This document shows, in pieces, positions 1 to 8,283 of a stretch of DNA of 38,924 nt. Made by a program: the position numbers and the translations under genes. The DNA is taken from positions 1 to 38,924 of the forward strand of contig JAHDFX010000028.1 in NCBI GenBank assembly GCA_020627965.1, written 5' to 3'. Positions within the stretch are counted from its first letter, which is position 1; each line of letters begins with the position of its first letter. The DNA comes from Saprospiraceae bacterium (GTDB taxonomy: Bacteria > Bacteroidota > Bacteroidia > Chitinophagales > Saprospiraceae). The notes beneath the pieces are model-generated. The model searched no databases. It was not told where the DNA came from and saw only the letters and a list, made by a program, of their open reading frames with translations.

Positions 1-52
1 GACCATCGACCATCGACCATCGACCATCGACCATCGACCATCGACCATCGAC
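1..52. repeat. Heptamer tandem repeat (GACCATC)n
   Basis: About 7.4 perfect head-to-tail copies of the 7-bp unit GACCATC occupy the left edge of the window and probably continue beyond it. A related heptamer (GACTATC/GACCATC) recurs in both orientations at 1651-1715, just past the next gene, so this belongs to a local family of intergenic repeats. No coding potential is evident. The 140 bases up to the first gene contain no promoter match I trust. Confidence 0.95.
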
Positions 53-191
53 CACAAAAAAACTAGATAACTTATAAGTAGACCGAGTGTTCCCCTCACT
101 TGGCAACGTTTTTGGAATATCATTATTAACATAATACCGGAAATACAGATTTCTGGTTATAAAGACTATTAAAAAACCAAAAGTAAAAGTC

Positions 192-1622
192 ATGAGAAAC
201 ATAATTCTTATTGCGGCTTTGTTCATCATAGGTGCCTGTACAGGTACGCAGAATGTAACTGTAGATGACAAAGACACAACAACTAAAGCACCTGAGGTAA
301 AATCTGAAATGGGTAAAGCAGGATGCGAGACCTTCGCCAACTATTCTAGTCCGCAGAAAGCTACTGAAATGCACGTTTTATATCGTGATATGGTGAAAGC
401 GAAAAAGTACGATGATGCACTTCCTCTATGGGAAAAAGCATATAATTCCGCACCTGCTGCCAATGGTAAAACAGCTATTGTATACAAAGATGGTGTAAAA
501 ATTTACAAGCACCTGTATAAAAATGCCAGCAGCGATGCAGATAAGTCAAAATATCAGGCTCAAATCCTGAAATTGTACGATCAGCACCTTAACTGCTATG
601 ATAAGGATGAAAATACAGTTTTGGCGCAGAAGATCCGTGATCTGTACTACGATTTTGATGACAAAAGCAACATTCTTACTTTAGGTAAGCGTGCATTGGA
701 TGTTGGTGGCAACGATGTAAGTCCTGCTATCTTTTATGCTTATGCTGATGTAGCTGCTCGTCAGTTTATGGATGAAAAACTAAGCAAAACTGAAGCTGTT
801 GACATCTACAATAAGCTGAATAAAATTGCCATGTTCAACATGCAAAATGGCGATGATGAAGACAAAAAAGAAAGATACCGTAAAGCCTGGGATGATGTTT
901 CTGGTCGTTATGAGATGATCGGTGCTTATGTTTTCGATTGCCAGCGTTATGTAGATATGTATCAGGCAGAATTTGATGCCAGCCCTACTCAGGATGCTGC
1001 AAAAGCTCTGATACCGAAGTTGAGTGTGAAAGGTTGCAACAAAACTAATGAGTTCTACGCTAAGGTATACCGTGTTGCATATCCTCCTATAGTTAAAACA
1101 ACACCTGTAAGACCTTCTGGTGGTGGAAGTACTGGTGGTGGTGGAACTGCTGGCATGTCTGACAGAGAAAAAGTAGCTTACTATGAAGGTAAACTGGAAG
1201 ATGGTTCTATCGACAATAGCAAGAAATTCAGATATGCTATGAATGCGGCTAACATTGCTTACAGTAAGTTAGGACAAAAATCGAAAGGTCGTTCATTGGC
1301 TAAGAAAGCAGCTAGTTACGATCCTTCTTCTGCCAAGCCTTGGTTAACCATCGGTAAAATTTATGCTGGTGCAGGTAAAGATTGTGGACCTGGTACAGGT
1401 TTCGACAGCCAGCGTGTTGTTTGGCCAGCTATTGATATGTGGAATAAAGCGATTAGTGTTGCACCTGGTTCTCCAGAAGCTGCTCAAGCTAAAGACCTGA
1501 TCAATAAGTACAACCAGTATCTGCCTTCTTGTGAAGATGTTTTCATGTCCGGTTTGAAGAAAGGTGATTCTTACACTGTTCCATGCTGGATCAATGCGAC
1601 GACGAAGGTACGTTGTAAATGA
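192..1622 (+). CDS. TPR-repeat lipoprotein
   Basis: The 476-residue product starts with a lipoprotein signal peptide: a short charged n-region, a hydrophobic stretch, then the lipobox IIGAC with Cys16 as the lipidated residue. It is therefore expected to be a membrane-anchored periplasmic or surface lipoprotein. Residues of about 50-300 are helical with TPR-like spacing. A Gly/Ser-rich linker (about 307-323) separates this from a C-terminal TPR-like helical domain containing several Cys residues (KDCGPGTGFDSQ, LPSCEDV, VPCW), perhaps paired in disulfides. The ATG at 192 is the only start that places the signal peptide correctly. It is convergent with another TPR lipoprotein gene, and a heptamer hairpin separates them. 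TPRs mediate protein-protein contacts; the partner is unknown. Confidence 0.85.
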   Translation: MRNIILIAALFIIGACTGTQNVTVDDKDTTTKAPEVKSEMGKAGCETFANYSSPQKATEMHVLYRDMVKAKKYDDALPLWEKAYNSAPAANGKTAIVYKDGVKIYKHLYKNASSDADKSKYQAQILKLYDQHLNCYDKDENTVLAQKIRDLYYDFDDKSNILTLGKRALDVGGNDVSPAIFYAYADVAARQFMDEKLSKTEAVDIYNKLNKIAMFNMQNGDDEDKKERYRKAWDDVSGRYEMIGAYVFDCQRYVDMYQAEFDASPTQDAAKALIPKLSVKGCNKTNEFYAKVYRVAYPPIVKTTPVRPSGGGSTGGGGTAGMSDREKVAYYEGKLEDGSIDNSKKFRYAMNAANIAYSKLGQKSKGRSLAKKAASYDPSSAKPWLTIGKIYAGAGKDCGPGTGFDSQRVVWPAIDMWNKAISVAPGSPEAAQAKDLINKYNQYLPSCEDVFMSGLKKGDSYTVPCWINATTKVRCK

Positions 1623-1650
1623 TTTAGTAGTTAATTCAGTATGAATATAT

Positions 1651-1715
1651 GTCGATAGTCGACAGTCCGTAGTCGATAGTAATATCATAAAAACCATGGA
1701 CTATCGACCATCGAC
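1651..1715. repeat. Inverted heptamer repeat forming a hairpin between convergent genes
   Basis: The left arm (1651-1668, GTCGATAGTCGACAGTCC) and right arm (1698-1715, GGACTATCGACCATCGAC) are complementary except at two positions, giving an 18-bp stem with a 29-nt loop. Both arms are built from the same 7-bp unit as the array at 1-52, in opposite orientations. Its place between the stops of two convergent genes suggests a bidirectional terminator, but there is no clear T tract. Confidence 0.8.
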
Positions 1716-1730
1716 CTTTTATTTTCTCTT

Positions 1731-1744
1731 AGAACTTAAGTTCT
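1731..1744. repeat. Perfect 14-bp palindrome AGAACTTAAGTTCT
   Basis: This perfect 14-bp palindrome lies two bases beyond the stop codon of the minus-strand TPR lipoprotein gene (stop 1747-1749). It could act in transcript termination or 3'-end stabilisation of that gene. No T run follows, so a factor-independent terminator is not demonstrated. Confidence 0.5.
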
Positions 1745-1746
1745 CT

Positions 1747-2931
1747 CTATCCTCCTAAACGTGTCAATGCCTCATTAGCCCTTGTCGGATTAGCCATTAA
1801 GCCAGCAGCTTGTCGATAATCACTGACCACCTGTTGAATATCCTTCTTTAATAATTCACCTGACATAGCTCTGTAAAAATAAGCTGCGCCATAACCTGCA
1901 TCCACGTTTATAGCAATATCAAATTTCTTATAAGCCGTTTCATTATCGCCCATTTCCAGGTGTAAAATACCATTATTTACATGCAGACGAGCATTGTAAG
2001 GGTGGTATTTAGCTGCTTTCTCATACCATTTTTTAGCCTCTTCAAATTTATTTCTTTTATGAAAAAACCAAGCCTTCCCGATCATGGCATCCATGTCTAT
2101 AGAATCAATTCGGAGGGCATTGTCATAATATTTTAAAGCAATCGGTTTGTCATAATGATCGAAATGAGTCCCTAATTTGCGATAAGCATCAATATGATCT
2201 ACATCTTCTTCTACGGTTGTTTGAAAAGCCTTTACAGCTCTCGCAGTATCTCCCATTTGCTCAAAATTCAGCCCGGCAATATAAAAAGCCTCAGGATGCA
2301 GGGGTTTTTGCTGCAATACCAAAGCTGTTGTGGCTAGAGAAGTCTCGTGTTGACGCAAGATCATCTGCATCTCTCCAAGTTTCAGTAAGGTATTAATTTG
2401 GGTAGAATCTCGATTAATTACTTTTTCCAGCGTTTCGATAGCCGTTTTTGACTGATTACTGTCAAAATAAGCATCTGAAAGTAAGTGATAATAGCCCAGA
2501 TTATTGGAATCAAGTTGAATGGCAGTTTGTAAATCTGCGATGGCGGCGGTGTATTCCTCACTACCATAAAACAATTCTCCCCGAGCTGCATAAAGCAGCG
2601 CATTATTAGGGTCTTCCTCTATCTTTTCTGATATTTTTGCTATTTCCGGTGTTCCCTGTACAACGACATCTTCTCCTTGCTGCTCTTTCTCTGTCGTACT
2701 ATTGGATGTACAGGCAGTCATAAGGACTACAAAAAACAGCAATAAATAGACTGTGAGAGATTTTTGGACTTGGCTATCTCGTGTCGGAAGAGCGGGAAAA
2801 CAATCAGGAGATTTTTTTTCCTTTTGTCCGCCTCCGACATACTCAGAGCATCGCCTCCCTGCAAAATAATTCGTCTGAAATCGAGACCTTATTTTTTTAG
2901 CTTTACTAAATGCTTTAATGTAACTTTTCAT
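1747..2931 (-). CDS. TPR-repeat lipoprotein with unusual N-terminal extension
   Basis: This is a TPR protein with about seven to eight 34-residue units (typical phrases: NNALLYAARGELFYGSEEY, PYNARLHVNNGILHLEMGD). A lipoprotein signal (LLLFFVVLMTAC) precedes them, with the lipidated Cys at residue 74 counted from the ATG at 2931. A TTG six bases upstream is also possible. The signal peptide should be near the N-terminus, but it is preceded by about 55 hydrophilic residues with no other in-frame ATG. The DNA for this extension contains an imperfect inverted repeat (2783-2838). Either the extension is real, or a repeat element has inserted over the original start. The gene follows rnhB on the same strand, with the ATG two bases past the rnhB stop, so they are probably co-transcribed. 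Confidence 0.8.
   Translation of the reverse strand: MKSYIKAFSKAKKIRSRFQTNYFAGRRCSEYVGGGQKEKKSPDCFPALPTRDSQVQKSLTVYLLLFFVVLMTACTSNSTTEKEQQGEDVVVQGTPEIAKISEKIEEDPNNALLYAARGELFYGSEEYTAAIADLQTAIQLDSNNLGYYHLLSDAYFDSNQSKTAIETLEKVINRDSTQINTLLKLGEMQMILRQHETSLATTALVLQQKPLHPEAFYIAGLNFEQMGDTARAVKAFQTTVEEDVDHIDAYRKLGTHFDHYDKPIALKYYDNALRIDSIDMDAMIGKAWFFHKRNKFEEAKKWYEKAAKYHPYNARLHVNNGILHLEMGDNETAYKKFDIAINVDAGYGAAYFYRAMSGELLKKDIQQVVSDYRQAAGLMANPTRANEALTRLGG
2783..2838. repeat. Imperfect inverted repeat inside the 5' end of the TPR lipoprotein gene
   Basis: The left arm GTCGGAAGAGCGGGAAAA (2783-2800) pairs with TTTTGTCCGCCTCCGAC (2822-2838), with few mismatches. The loop includes a run of eight Ts at 2812-2819. 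The segment is visibly more G+C-rich than its surroundings and encodes the odd residues just before the lipoprotein signal peptide. I suspect an inserted dispersed repeat; this needs copies elsewhere in the genome as proof. Confidence 0.5.
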
Positions 2932-2933
2932 AT

Positions 2934-3536
2934 TCAAAATAATTTTCCTTGTTCTGTCTCCGGCAATAAACGAAAGGATTTTCTATGATATTGTGTTGCG
3001 CCATGCTCCCGAATGGCTGCTCTGTGTGCCTTTGTAGGATAACCTTTATTACTATTCCAGACATACATCGGGAACTCCTCATGTATCTTTGCCATATAGT
3101 CATCTCTATATGTTTTTGCCAATACAGATGCAGCAGCAATAGACAGATATTTGCCATCACCTTTGACAATACAATGATGCGAAATATCGGGATAAGGTTT
3201 AAAACGATTTCCGTCAATAAGTAAAGCTTCTGGAGTAGTTTTCAATTTATCAATAGCCTTATGCATCGCCAAAAATGAAGCATTCAGGATATTGATCTTG
3301 TCAATTTCTTCAGGAAAAACAGCCGCAACAGCCCAGGCAATAGCCTCTTTTTCAATAATAGGTCTAAGCCTTTCACGTTGGGGTTCGGTCAGCAACTTGG
3401 AGTCATTGAGTAAAGGATGTTTAAAATCGGCTGGTAAAATGACTGCTGCTGCATGAACTGGCCCCGCCAGACAGCCACGCCCGGCTTCATCGCAACCAGC
3501 CTCCAGAATACCCTCTGTATGAAATGCTTTCAGCAA
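2934..3536 (-). CDS. rnhB: Ribonuclease HII
   Basis: RNase HII nicks the RNA strand of RNA-DNA hybrids and removes single ribonucleotides from DNA in the cytoplasm. The 200-residue product has the usual family length. It carries the signature [15 protein letters not shown] with catalytic Asp16 and Glu17, then NDSKLL (44-49), LIDGN with Asp108, and KGD with Asp127 followed by [17 protein letters not shown]. Those four acidic residues complete the metal site. The start at 3536 leaves 13 residues before the signature, as is normal. A TPR lipoprotein gene follows immediately, and a secreted TPR gene diverges from it. Confidence 0.97.
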   Translation of the reverse strand: MLKAFHTEGILEAGCDEAGRGCLAGPVHAAAVILPADFKHPLLNDSKLLTEPQRERLRPIIEKEAIAWAVAAVFPEEIDKINILNASFLAMHKAIDKLKTTPEALLIDGNRFKPYPDISHHCIVKGDGKYLSIAAASVLAKTYRDDYMAKIHEEFPMYVWNSNKGYPTKAHRAAIREHGATQYHRKSFRLLPETEQGKLF

Positions 3537-3565
3537 ATTAATGTATTTTTAGTGAAAATTACAAT

Positions 3566-3581
3566 CCCGACAATTATCGGG
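3566..3581. promoter_or_regulatory. Small inverted repeat CCCGACAATTATCGGG in a divergent intergenic region
   Basis: A 5-bp GC-rich stem (CCCGA/TCGGG) encloses an AT loop, midway between the divergent rnhB and TPR genes (82-bp gap). It could be an operator or a 5'-UTR hairpin for either gene. Function is not established, and I found no convincing TAnnTTTG promoter in this gap. Confidence 0.35.
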
Positions 3582-3618
3582 AGAAAAATACAAATTTCAA
3601 ATAGAATTTGATTTAGCT

Positions 3619-4824
3619 ATGCAATTAAAAAATCGAAGTAAAGTATTTTTTTGTGTTATGATCTGTCATTTGGTACTCGTATCGGCACAAGCTCAGGATC
3701 AGGATAAATATGATTTTTATTTTTTTAAATCAGCGCTTAAGCATAAAGCCAAAAAAAGATACAAAGAGGCTATTGAAGATTTTACTACTTTTATTGACTA
3801 TTATTCTGACTATAAGAAAGCGTATTACTATCGGGGCTACACTTATTTGTATGTAAAAGACTATGAAAATGCAATAAAGGATTTTGAAAAGCTGGCTGAA
3901 TTGGAGCCTAACTCCAAAGATGCTATGTTTGCACTGGGCAAAACACATTATGAAGCAGGAAATTATGAGCAATCTGTAAACTATTATACCCAACATTTAC
4001 AAGTTGATAAGCTCAATGCACGTAGTTATAATGACAGGGGGATGGCTTATTGTATGCTGGATAATTTCGACCAGGCTTTAGAAAACTTTTATCTGGCAGT
4101 ACAATACGATTCTACCTTTGCGATGGCTTATTGTAATGCAGGAGCAGCCCGCTATTTCAATCAAGATCTGGAAAATCCAGTGGAAAGAGACTTAAAAATA
4201 GCCAGAGACTGGTTTGACCAGGCATTGGAACATAATCCAAAACTATTTCTGGCTTATTATAACAGAGCCGCAGTAGAGTATTTTTTAGGAAATTATGATA
4301 AATCCGTTAAAGATCTGACAAATGCCCTCAACCTAAACCCAGAACATGCCATGACTTACTTTTACATGGGCGTGGCCTACAAAGCAAAGGGCAATGCAAA
4401 AAGAGCCATCAGTGAATTTGAAAAAGCACTTATCTTTCGTCCTGAACTTCCATTCCCTATTGAGGAAATTGCCAATATAAAAAAAGAAGCAGGGAATTAT
4501 GCTGAAGCTATATTTTATTACAAAAAAGCCCGTAATACGAATTACGAAATAGGTAATAGTTATAAGGGCTTAATGGCTTATAATATCGCAGAAATTCATG
4601 CCTTAACAGGGGATGCTTCTGCTATGTACCAACAACTTAATCAGGCTAAAAAAGACGGTGTATTTACAGATCGAAAAGTATATAAAGATTTTCTCAAGAA
4701 TAGAGCTTTCTCTCCATATAGAAAAGAAAAGAAATTTCAAAAATTTACTAAAGCCATCACTAAAAGTAAAAAAGACAATAAATTTTTAGACACTTCTCTC
4801 CGTTGGTTCAGAATGCAAGGTTAG
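3619..4824 (+). CDS. Secreted TPR-repeat protein
   Basis: The 401-residue protein has a Sec signal peptide (MQLKNRSKVFFCVMICHLVL, then VSAQAQ; cleavage around residue 25) and no lipobox, so it should be exported to the periplasm or beyond. From about residue 30 to 330 it is built of some eight TPR units, with phrases such as AYYYRGYTYLYVKDYENAI, AYYNRAAVEYFLGNYDKSV and AMTYFYMGVAYKAKGNAKR. A basic, Lys-rich tail follows (about 355-395). No enzymatic motif is visible. It is the third TPR protein within 5 kb and is transcribed away from rnhB. A scaffold or assembly role is typical of the family, but the partner is unknown. Confidence 0.88.
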   Translation: MQLKNRSKVFFCVMICHLVLVSAQAQDQDKYDFYFFKSALKHKAKKRYKEAIEDFTTFIDYYSDYKKAYYYRGYTYLYVKDYENAIKDFEKLAELEPNSKDAMFALGKTHYEAGNYEQSVNYYTQHLQVDKLNARSYNDRGMAYCMLDNFDQALENFYLAVQYDSTFAMAYCNAGAARYFNQDLENPVERDLKIARDWFDQALEHNPKLFLAYYNRAAVEYFLGNYDKSVKDLTNALNLNPEHAMTYFYMGVAYKAKGNAKRAISEFEKALIFRPELPFPIEEIANIKKEAGNYAEAIFYYKKARNTNYEIGNSYKGLMAYNIAEIHALTGDASAMYQQLNQAKKDGVFTDRKVYKDFLKNRAFSPYRKEKKFQKFTKAITKSKKDNKFLDTSLRWFRMQG

Positions 4825-4896
4825 TGTTCGACTTAATACAATATGATTTTTTACTAAAGTTGGAGTGGTTAATTCCACTAGTAAAAATAAAGTGGA

Positions 4897-4930
4897 AAAC
4901 CCTTCCGATCAGGGGATCAGAAGGGATTTT
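4897..4930 (+). terminator. Probable terminator hairpin after the secreted TPR gene
   Basis: AAAACCCTTC and GAAGGGATTTT form a stem of about ten pairs with one bulged A, closing a loop that includes a GATC/GATC pair. It lies 70 bases downstream of the TPR stop. The A/T ends allow it to act on both strands, so it may also end the convergent repressor transcript. The U-tract is short, so strength is uncertain. Confidence 0.55.
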
Positions 4931-4965
4931 CCTAAAAACCCGCGTGTCAAAGGAGTTTTATATCT

Positions 4966-4980
4966 TTAGAACGTGTTTAA
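4966..4980. repeat. Copy of recurrent motif TTTAAACACGTTCTAA (minus orientation)
   Basis: The plus strand reads TTAGAACGTGTTTAA, the reverse complement of a motif also found at 8515-8530, 11616-11634 and 23920-23937. This copy lies six bases beyond the stop codon of the XRE-S24 gene, so it is not in a promoter position. It may mark the edge of a decayed repeat element. Confidence 0.7.
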
Positions 4981-4986
4981 GTAAAG

Positions 4987-5712
4987 CTAAACAAAACCAA
5001 GGCGACTTCCCATATCTGTTAAATAATGTACAACATGATAAATCTGTACATTCTGATTACTGGTATCCACATAAATAGGCGGATGCTCAACATGATTTTC
5101 AGATAATAATATCAACTCTGGTGTATTTCTATCACCTACATCAAGATACTTGATACGTACTTGCCCATCTGCATAAATTGCATATATCTGTCCATCACGA
5201 ATCTCTTTTGTACTTTCTATTCTTCGGCAAAAAACCATATCACCTTCGTGCAGAATAGGTTCCATACTATTTCCTTTCACATGGAAAGCAAATAAATTAC
5301 CTTGTAAACCAGGAATTCCGAATTGAACATCTTCTCTGGCTGTAGGTGCATAATCAGAGATGTGATCACCTGCGCTCGCATGAATAGCAGAGTATAAAAT
5401 ATTACGCCGTATATAAGTCGAAATGGGTTCAACAATATCCTCTACGAAGATACTCCCTTCTCCCATACGGATATACGATTCGTTAACATTGAAGAATTTA
5501 CAAAGATTTCGAATAATCTTTTCCGTCACTCCTCTTTCACCACTCAAAATGGCCGGGATTACACCGGAATGTGTTTCCAGTTTCTCTGCAAAAGAACGTT
5601 TATTGTATTCGCCGTCATCCAAACGATGTTTATGTTTTCTTACAATAATCCCTTTTTTTTGCAATTGTTCAAAAACATGTTTGAAATAAGCATTTTTGTT
5701 TTTTATAGCCAT
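4987..5712 (-). CDS. XRE-family repressor with S24 (LexA/CI-like) peptidase domain
   Basis: The 241-residue regulator has an N-terminal helix-turn-helix (about residues 10-80) and a C-terminal S24 peptidase fold. The S24 motif GNSMEPILHEGDMVF places the catalytic Ser at 149; the general-base Lys is at 188 in VRIKYL. A candidate Ala-Gly self-cleavage site lies at 114-115 (HASAGDH). The intervals (Gly to Ser 34, Ser to Lys 39) are close to those of E. coli LexA (34 and 37). It is therefore probably a DNA-binding repressor that is inactivated by self-cleavage after DNA damage or another signal. No phage genes are adjacent. It diverges from the desaturase gene, and palindromes in the gap may be operators. 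A consensus promoter lies at 5736-5766. Confidence 0.9.
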   Translation of the reverse strand: MAIKNKNAYFKHVFEQLQKKGIIVRKHKHRLDDGEYNKRSFAEKLETHSGVIPAILSGERGVTEKIIRNLCKFFNVNESYIRMGEGSIFVEDIVEPISTYIRRNILYSAIHASAGDHISDYAPTAREDVQFGIPGLQGNLFAFHVKGNSMEPILHEGDMVFCRRIESTKEIRDGQIYAIYADGQVRIKYLDVGDRNTPELILLSENHVEHPPIYVDTSNQNVQIYHVVHYLTDMGSRLGFV

Positions 5713-6026
5713 AACAATACATTTTTAATACAGTCCAAAGGTATATATTTTGCAAAAAAGAAACAAATTATTTCATAATAAAAAACAAAAAATTAAGTTA
5801 ATTAAAATGATTTTAAACAAGGCTGTTTCATAAAACACTTCGTATCAGGTGAAACATTTGACTTCATTTGAATATTAAAGGATTAACAGTTTTTCCGGCG
5901 AACCTTATTAAGGTTATAAATCTATGACAACTTATGAATATCGAATCACGTTATATACCTTTACATAAACTGTGTTCCATTATAAATTAAGAAAAGAATG
6001 CCCTACCAAGCTGAAAATCAAATATT
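5713..6026. promoter_or_regulatory. Divergent regulatory region between repressor and desaturase
   Basis: This 314-base gap has no gene. Besides the repressor promoter it holds two symmetric sites: TGTTTCA (5824-5830) paired with TGAAACA (5850-5856), separated by 19 bases, and the 7+1+7 palindrome AACCTTATTAAGGTT (5901-5915). A weak -7-like TACCTTTA for the desaturase lies at 5956-5963. The symmetric sites are good candidates for binding by the dimeric XRE-S24 repressor. Binding itself is inference. Confidence 0.5.
5736..5766 (-). promoter_or_regulatory. Bacteroidota-type promoter of the XRE-S24 gene
   Basis: On the minus strand, TTG (5764-5766), 20 bases, then TACCTTTG (5736-5743) exactly match the phylum consensus of TTG at -33 and TAnnTTTG at -7. 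Transcription would start near 5729, giving a leader of about 17 bases before the ATG at 5712. Confidence 0.7.
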
Positions 6027-7118
6027 ATGCAACCAACTGTCAGGTTTTCCAGAAAAGATCCGGAACAATTTTTTCAAACTATCAGGGAACGGGTAAATCG
6101 TTATTTTGAAGATAACAATATCCGAAAGACCGGAAATTTGAAAATGTACACCAAAACGGGGGCAATGCTCGCCATTTATTTCATTCCTTTTATAATTATA
6201 TTGTCTCAAGTACTTCCTAGTTGGGTGGGTTTGTTCCTGTACCTGATTATGGGATTGGGTTTGTCCGGGATTGGATTGAGCGTAATGCATGATGCCAATC
6301 ATGGTGCTTATTCTCGTTTCCCGATCATCAATAAGATTATGGGTTCTACTGTCAATATTATCGGGGGGAGTTCATTTACCTGGAAGGTTCAACACAATTT
6401 CCTGCACCACACTTACACCAACATCTATGAACTCGATGAGGATATTGATGATAAGCCGTTTTTGAGATTATCGCCTCATGGCAAATTCAAAAAGCATCAT
6501 CGCTTTCAACATATTTATGCGCCGTTCTTGTATAGTCTGGCGACGATCAGTTGGGTAACCGTTAAAGACTTTAAGCAACTTGTCATGTATCATAGAGATG
6601 GATTGACCAAACGTTGTGGTTTTAAGCCTATTCAGGAAACCATCAGGCTCATTATCAATAAAATCCTTTATTGGGCTTACACAATCGTTCTGCCTATTAT
6701 GTTGGGTGTTCCTGTGTGGTTGGTCATTCTTGGCTTCATACTTATGCATATGGTAGCAGGTTTACTCATTACAATGATCTTCCAATTGGCACATGTAGTG
6801 GAAGGGCCTGAGCATTTTGCTCCTGAAGAAACCGGGACTATGGAAAATACCTGGGCAATTCATCAATTAAAAACGACAGCTAATTTTTCTCGTAATAGTC
6901 GTCTAATTTCCTGGTTTGTCGGAGGGCTGAATTTCCAGATCGAACATCATTTATTCCCGCATATCTGTCATGTTCACTACAAGAAAATATCTGAAATAGT
7001 GAAGAAAACGGCAGAAGAATGTAATTTGAATTACTTTGAGTATCCAACCTTTTCCAAAGCTGTTGCATCACATATGCGGGTATTGAAAAAATTTGGGAAC
7101 AACCCTCAATTTGCCTAA
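6027..7118 (+). CDS. Membrane fatty-acid desaturase (acyl-lipid/acyl-CoA type)
   Basis: This di-iron membrane enzyme introduces a cis double bond into a fatty-acyl chain. The 363-residue protein has all three histidine boxes: HDANH (88-92), HNFLHH (123-128) and QIEHHLFPH (304-312). The Q at the start of the third box is the variant typical of front-end (delta-5/delta-6-like) desaturases. Hydrophobic segments lie at about 47-85 and 215-255, as expected for four membrane spans. Unlike many eukaryotic front-end desaturases, it has no fused cytochrome b5, so an external electron donor is needed. A GT2 glycosyltransferase starts 11 bases downstream. The regiospecificity cannot be read from the sequence. 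Confidence 0.93.
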   Translation: MQPTVRFSRKDPEQFFQTIRERVNRYFEDNNIRKTGNLKMYTKTGAMLAIYFIPFIIILSQVLPSWVGLFLYLIMGLGLSGIGLSVMHDANHGAYSRFPIINKIMGSTVNIIGGSSFTWKVQHNFLHHTYTNIYELDEDIDDKPFLRLSPHGKFKKHHRFQHIYAPFLYSLATISWVTVKDFKQLVMYHRDGLTKRCGFKPIQETIRLIINKILYWAYTIVLPIMLGVPVWLVILGFILMHMVAGLLITMIFQLAHVVEGPEHFAPEETGTMENTWAIHQLKTTANFSRNSRLISWFVGGLNFQIEHHLFPHICHVHYKKISEIVKKTAEECNLNYFEYPTFSKAVASHMRVLKKFGNNPQFA

Positions 7119-7129
7119 TGTTTTAGTCG

Positions 7130-8278
7130 TTGACGCTGTATATTTCCATAGCTACTTTACTGAGCCTTATTTATTTAGGCATTGTAATGCGTTATTGGGA
7201 AGGCTGGACTAGTCTGCCCGTTTATCAGGCAGACAAAAAGGAGCGCCAGACTGCTGTATCTGTGCTGATACCTGCCCGTAATGAGGAAGACAATATCGCT
7301 GCATGTCTTCAGGCTATATTGGCACAGCATTATCCTGCTGAATGTTTAGAAATTATAGTTATTGACGATCACTCAACAGACCAGACAGCTCTAGAGGTAC
7401 ATGCGTTTAATCAAGCTAATATCCATTTGATCTCACTGGCTGAACATATTGAGCCTGGCAGTACACAGTCATTTAAGAAAAAAGCTATTGAAATTGCTGT
7501 GCAAAAGGCAAAGGGCGAACTCATTATTACAACGGATGCTGATTGTAAGATGGGTAAAGACTGGCTCCATATACTTGTTTCTTATTATGAAGAATATCAG
7601 CCCGTTTTTATAGCTGCTCCCGTCATTTTTTATGATGAACAAAATGTTTTCCAGCGATTCCAGTCGCTCGATTTTATTTCAATGATGGGCGTTACTGGTG
7701 CCGGTATTTACCGAAATTTTCAGCATTTATGTAATGGAGCAAATTTAGCTTACGCAAAAACGGCTTTTCATCAGGTCAATGGTTTTGAAGGTATCGACCA
7801 ATTGGCATCTGGAGACGACCTAATGCTGATACAGAAAATGGCAAAACAATTTCCAGACCGTATAGGCTTCATTAAAAACCCGGCAGCAGCAACTTTTACA
7901 ACACCTAAAAGAACTATTCGTTCCTTTATGTCACAACGTATCCGCTGGGCAACCAAAACTACTCATTACCCCGATTTTCGAGTAACGCTGACCTGGGCAT
8001 TGATCTGGTTTTTCTGCATTAGTATTCCGTTTAGCTTTTTGCTTATTATATTCTGGGGAATGCCTTTATTGTGGCTTGCCATAGGGCAATTATTCTTCAA
8101 GATCCTTATCGACTATATTTTCCTGAGTAAAGTGGCTGGTGATCTAGACAGAAAAGACCTCGTTAGTATGGGCGTATATATTCCGTCCATTATATTGGAG
8201 TTATTGTATATCATTGTTATTGGCACTTTAGGAAATCTAGTAAAGAATTATGAGTGGAAGGGCAGGAAAGTGAAGTGA
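7130..8278 (+). CDS. Membrane-bound family 2 glycosyltransferase (TTG start)
   Basis: The 382-residue enzyme transfers a sugar from an activated nucleotide donor. It has an N-terminal membrane segment (about 3-20) and a GT-A catalytic domain: SVLIPARNEEDN (44-55), IDDHSTD with Asp79-Asp80, TTDADC with the DAD metal motif (136-138), GDD (228-230) and QRIRW (269-273). Two to three membrane helices occupy about 285-375. The QxxRW-like motif points to the processive or lipid-linked glycan branch of GT2. The start must be the TTG at 7130, because an in-frame TAG lies just upstream and the next ATG would remove the first helix. The gene is 11 bases from the desaturase, so the two are probably co-transcribed. 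Confidence 0.9.
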   Translation: MTLYISIATLLSLIYLGIVMRYWEGWTSLPVYQADKKERQTAVSVLIPARNEEDNIAACLQAILAQHYPAECLEIIVIDDHSTDQTALEVHAFNQANIHLISLAEHIEPGSTQSFKKKAIEIAVQKAKGELIITTDADCKMGKDWLHILVSYYEEYQPVFIAAPVIFYDEQNVFQRFQSLDFISMMGVTGAGIYRNFQHLCNGANLAYAKTAFHQVNGFEGIDQLASGDDLMLIQKMAKQFPDRIGFIKNPAAATFTTPKRTIRSFMSQRIRWATKTTHYPDFRVTLTWALIWFFCISIPFSFLLIIFWGMPLLWLAIGQLFFKILIDYIFLSKVAGDLDRKDLVSMGVYIPSIILELLYIIVIGTLGNLVKNYEWKGRKVK

Positions 8279-8283
8279 TGGTT

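Noticed and set aside
2761-2840. Frameshift in the TPR lipoprotein at the eight-T run
   Set aside because: The frame is continuous from ATG to stop; a shift is possible but nothing in this sequence alone shows it.
4803-5078. Plus-strand open frame of 91 codons
   Set aside because: It overlaps two real genes and a terminator hairpin and has no recognisable feature.
4987-5712. Prophage repressor marking a phage insertion
   Set aside because: The repressor is phage-like in fold, but no integrase, structural gene or attachment site is seen nearby; chromosomal S24 regulators are common.
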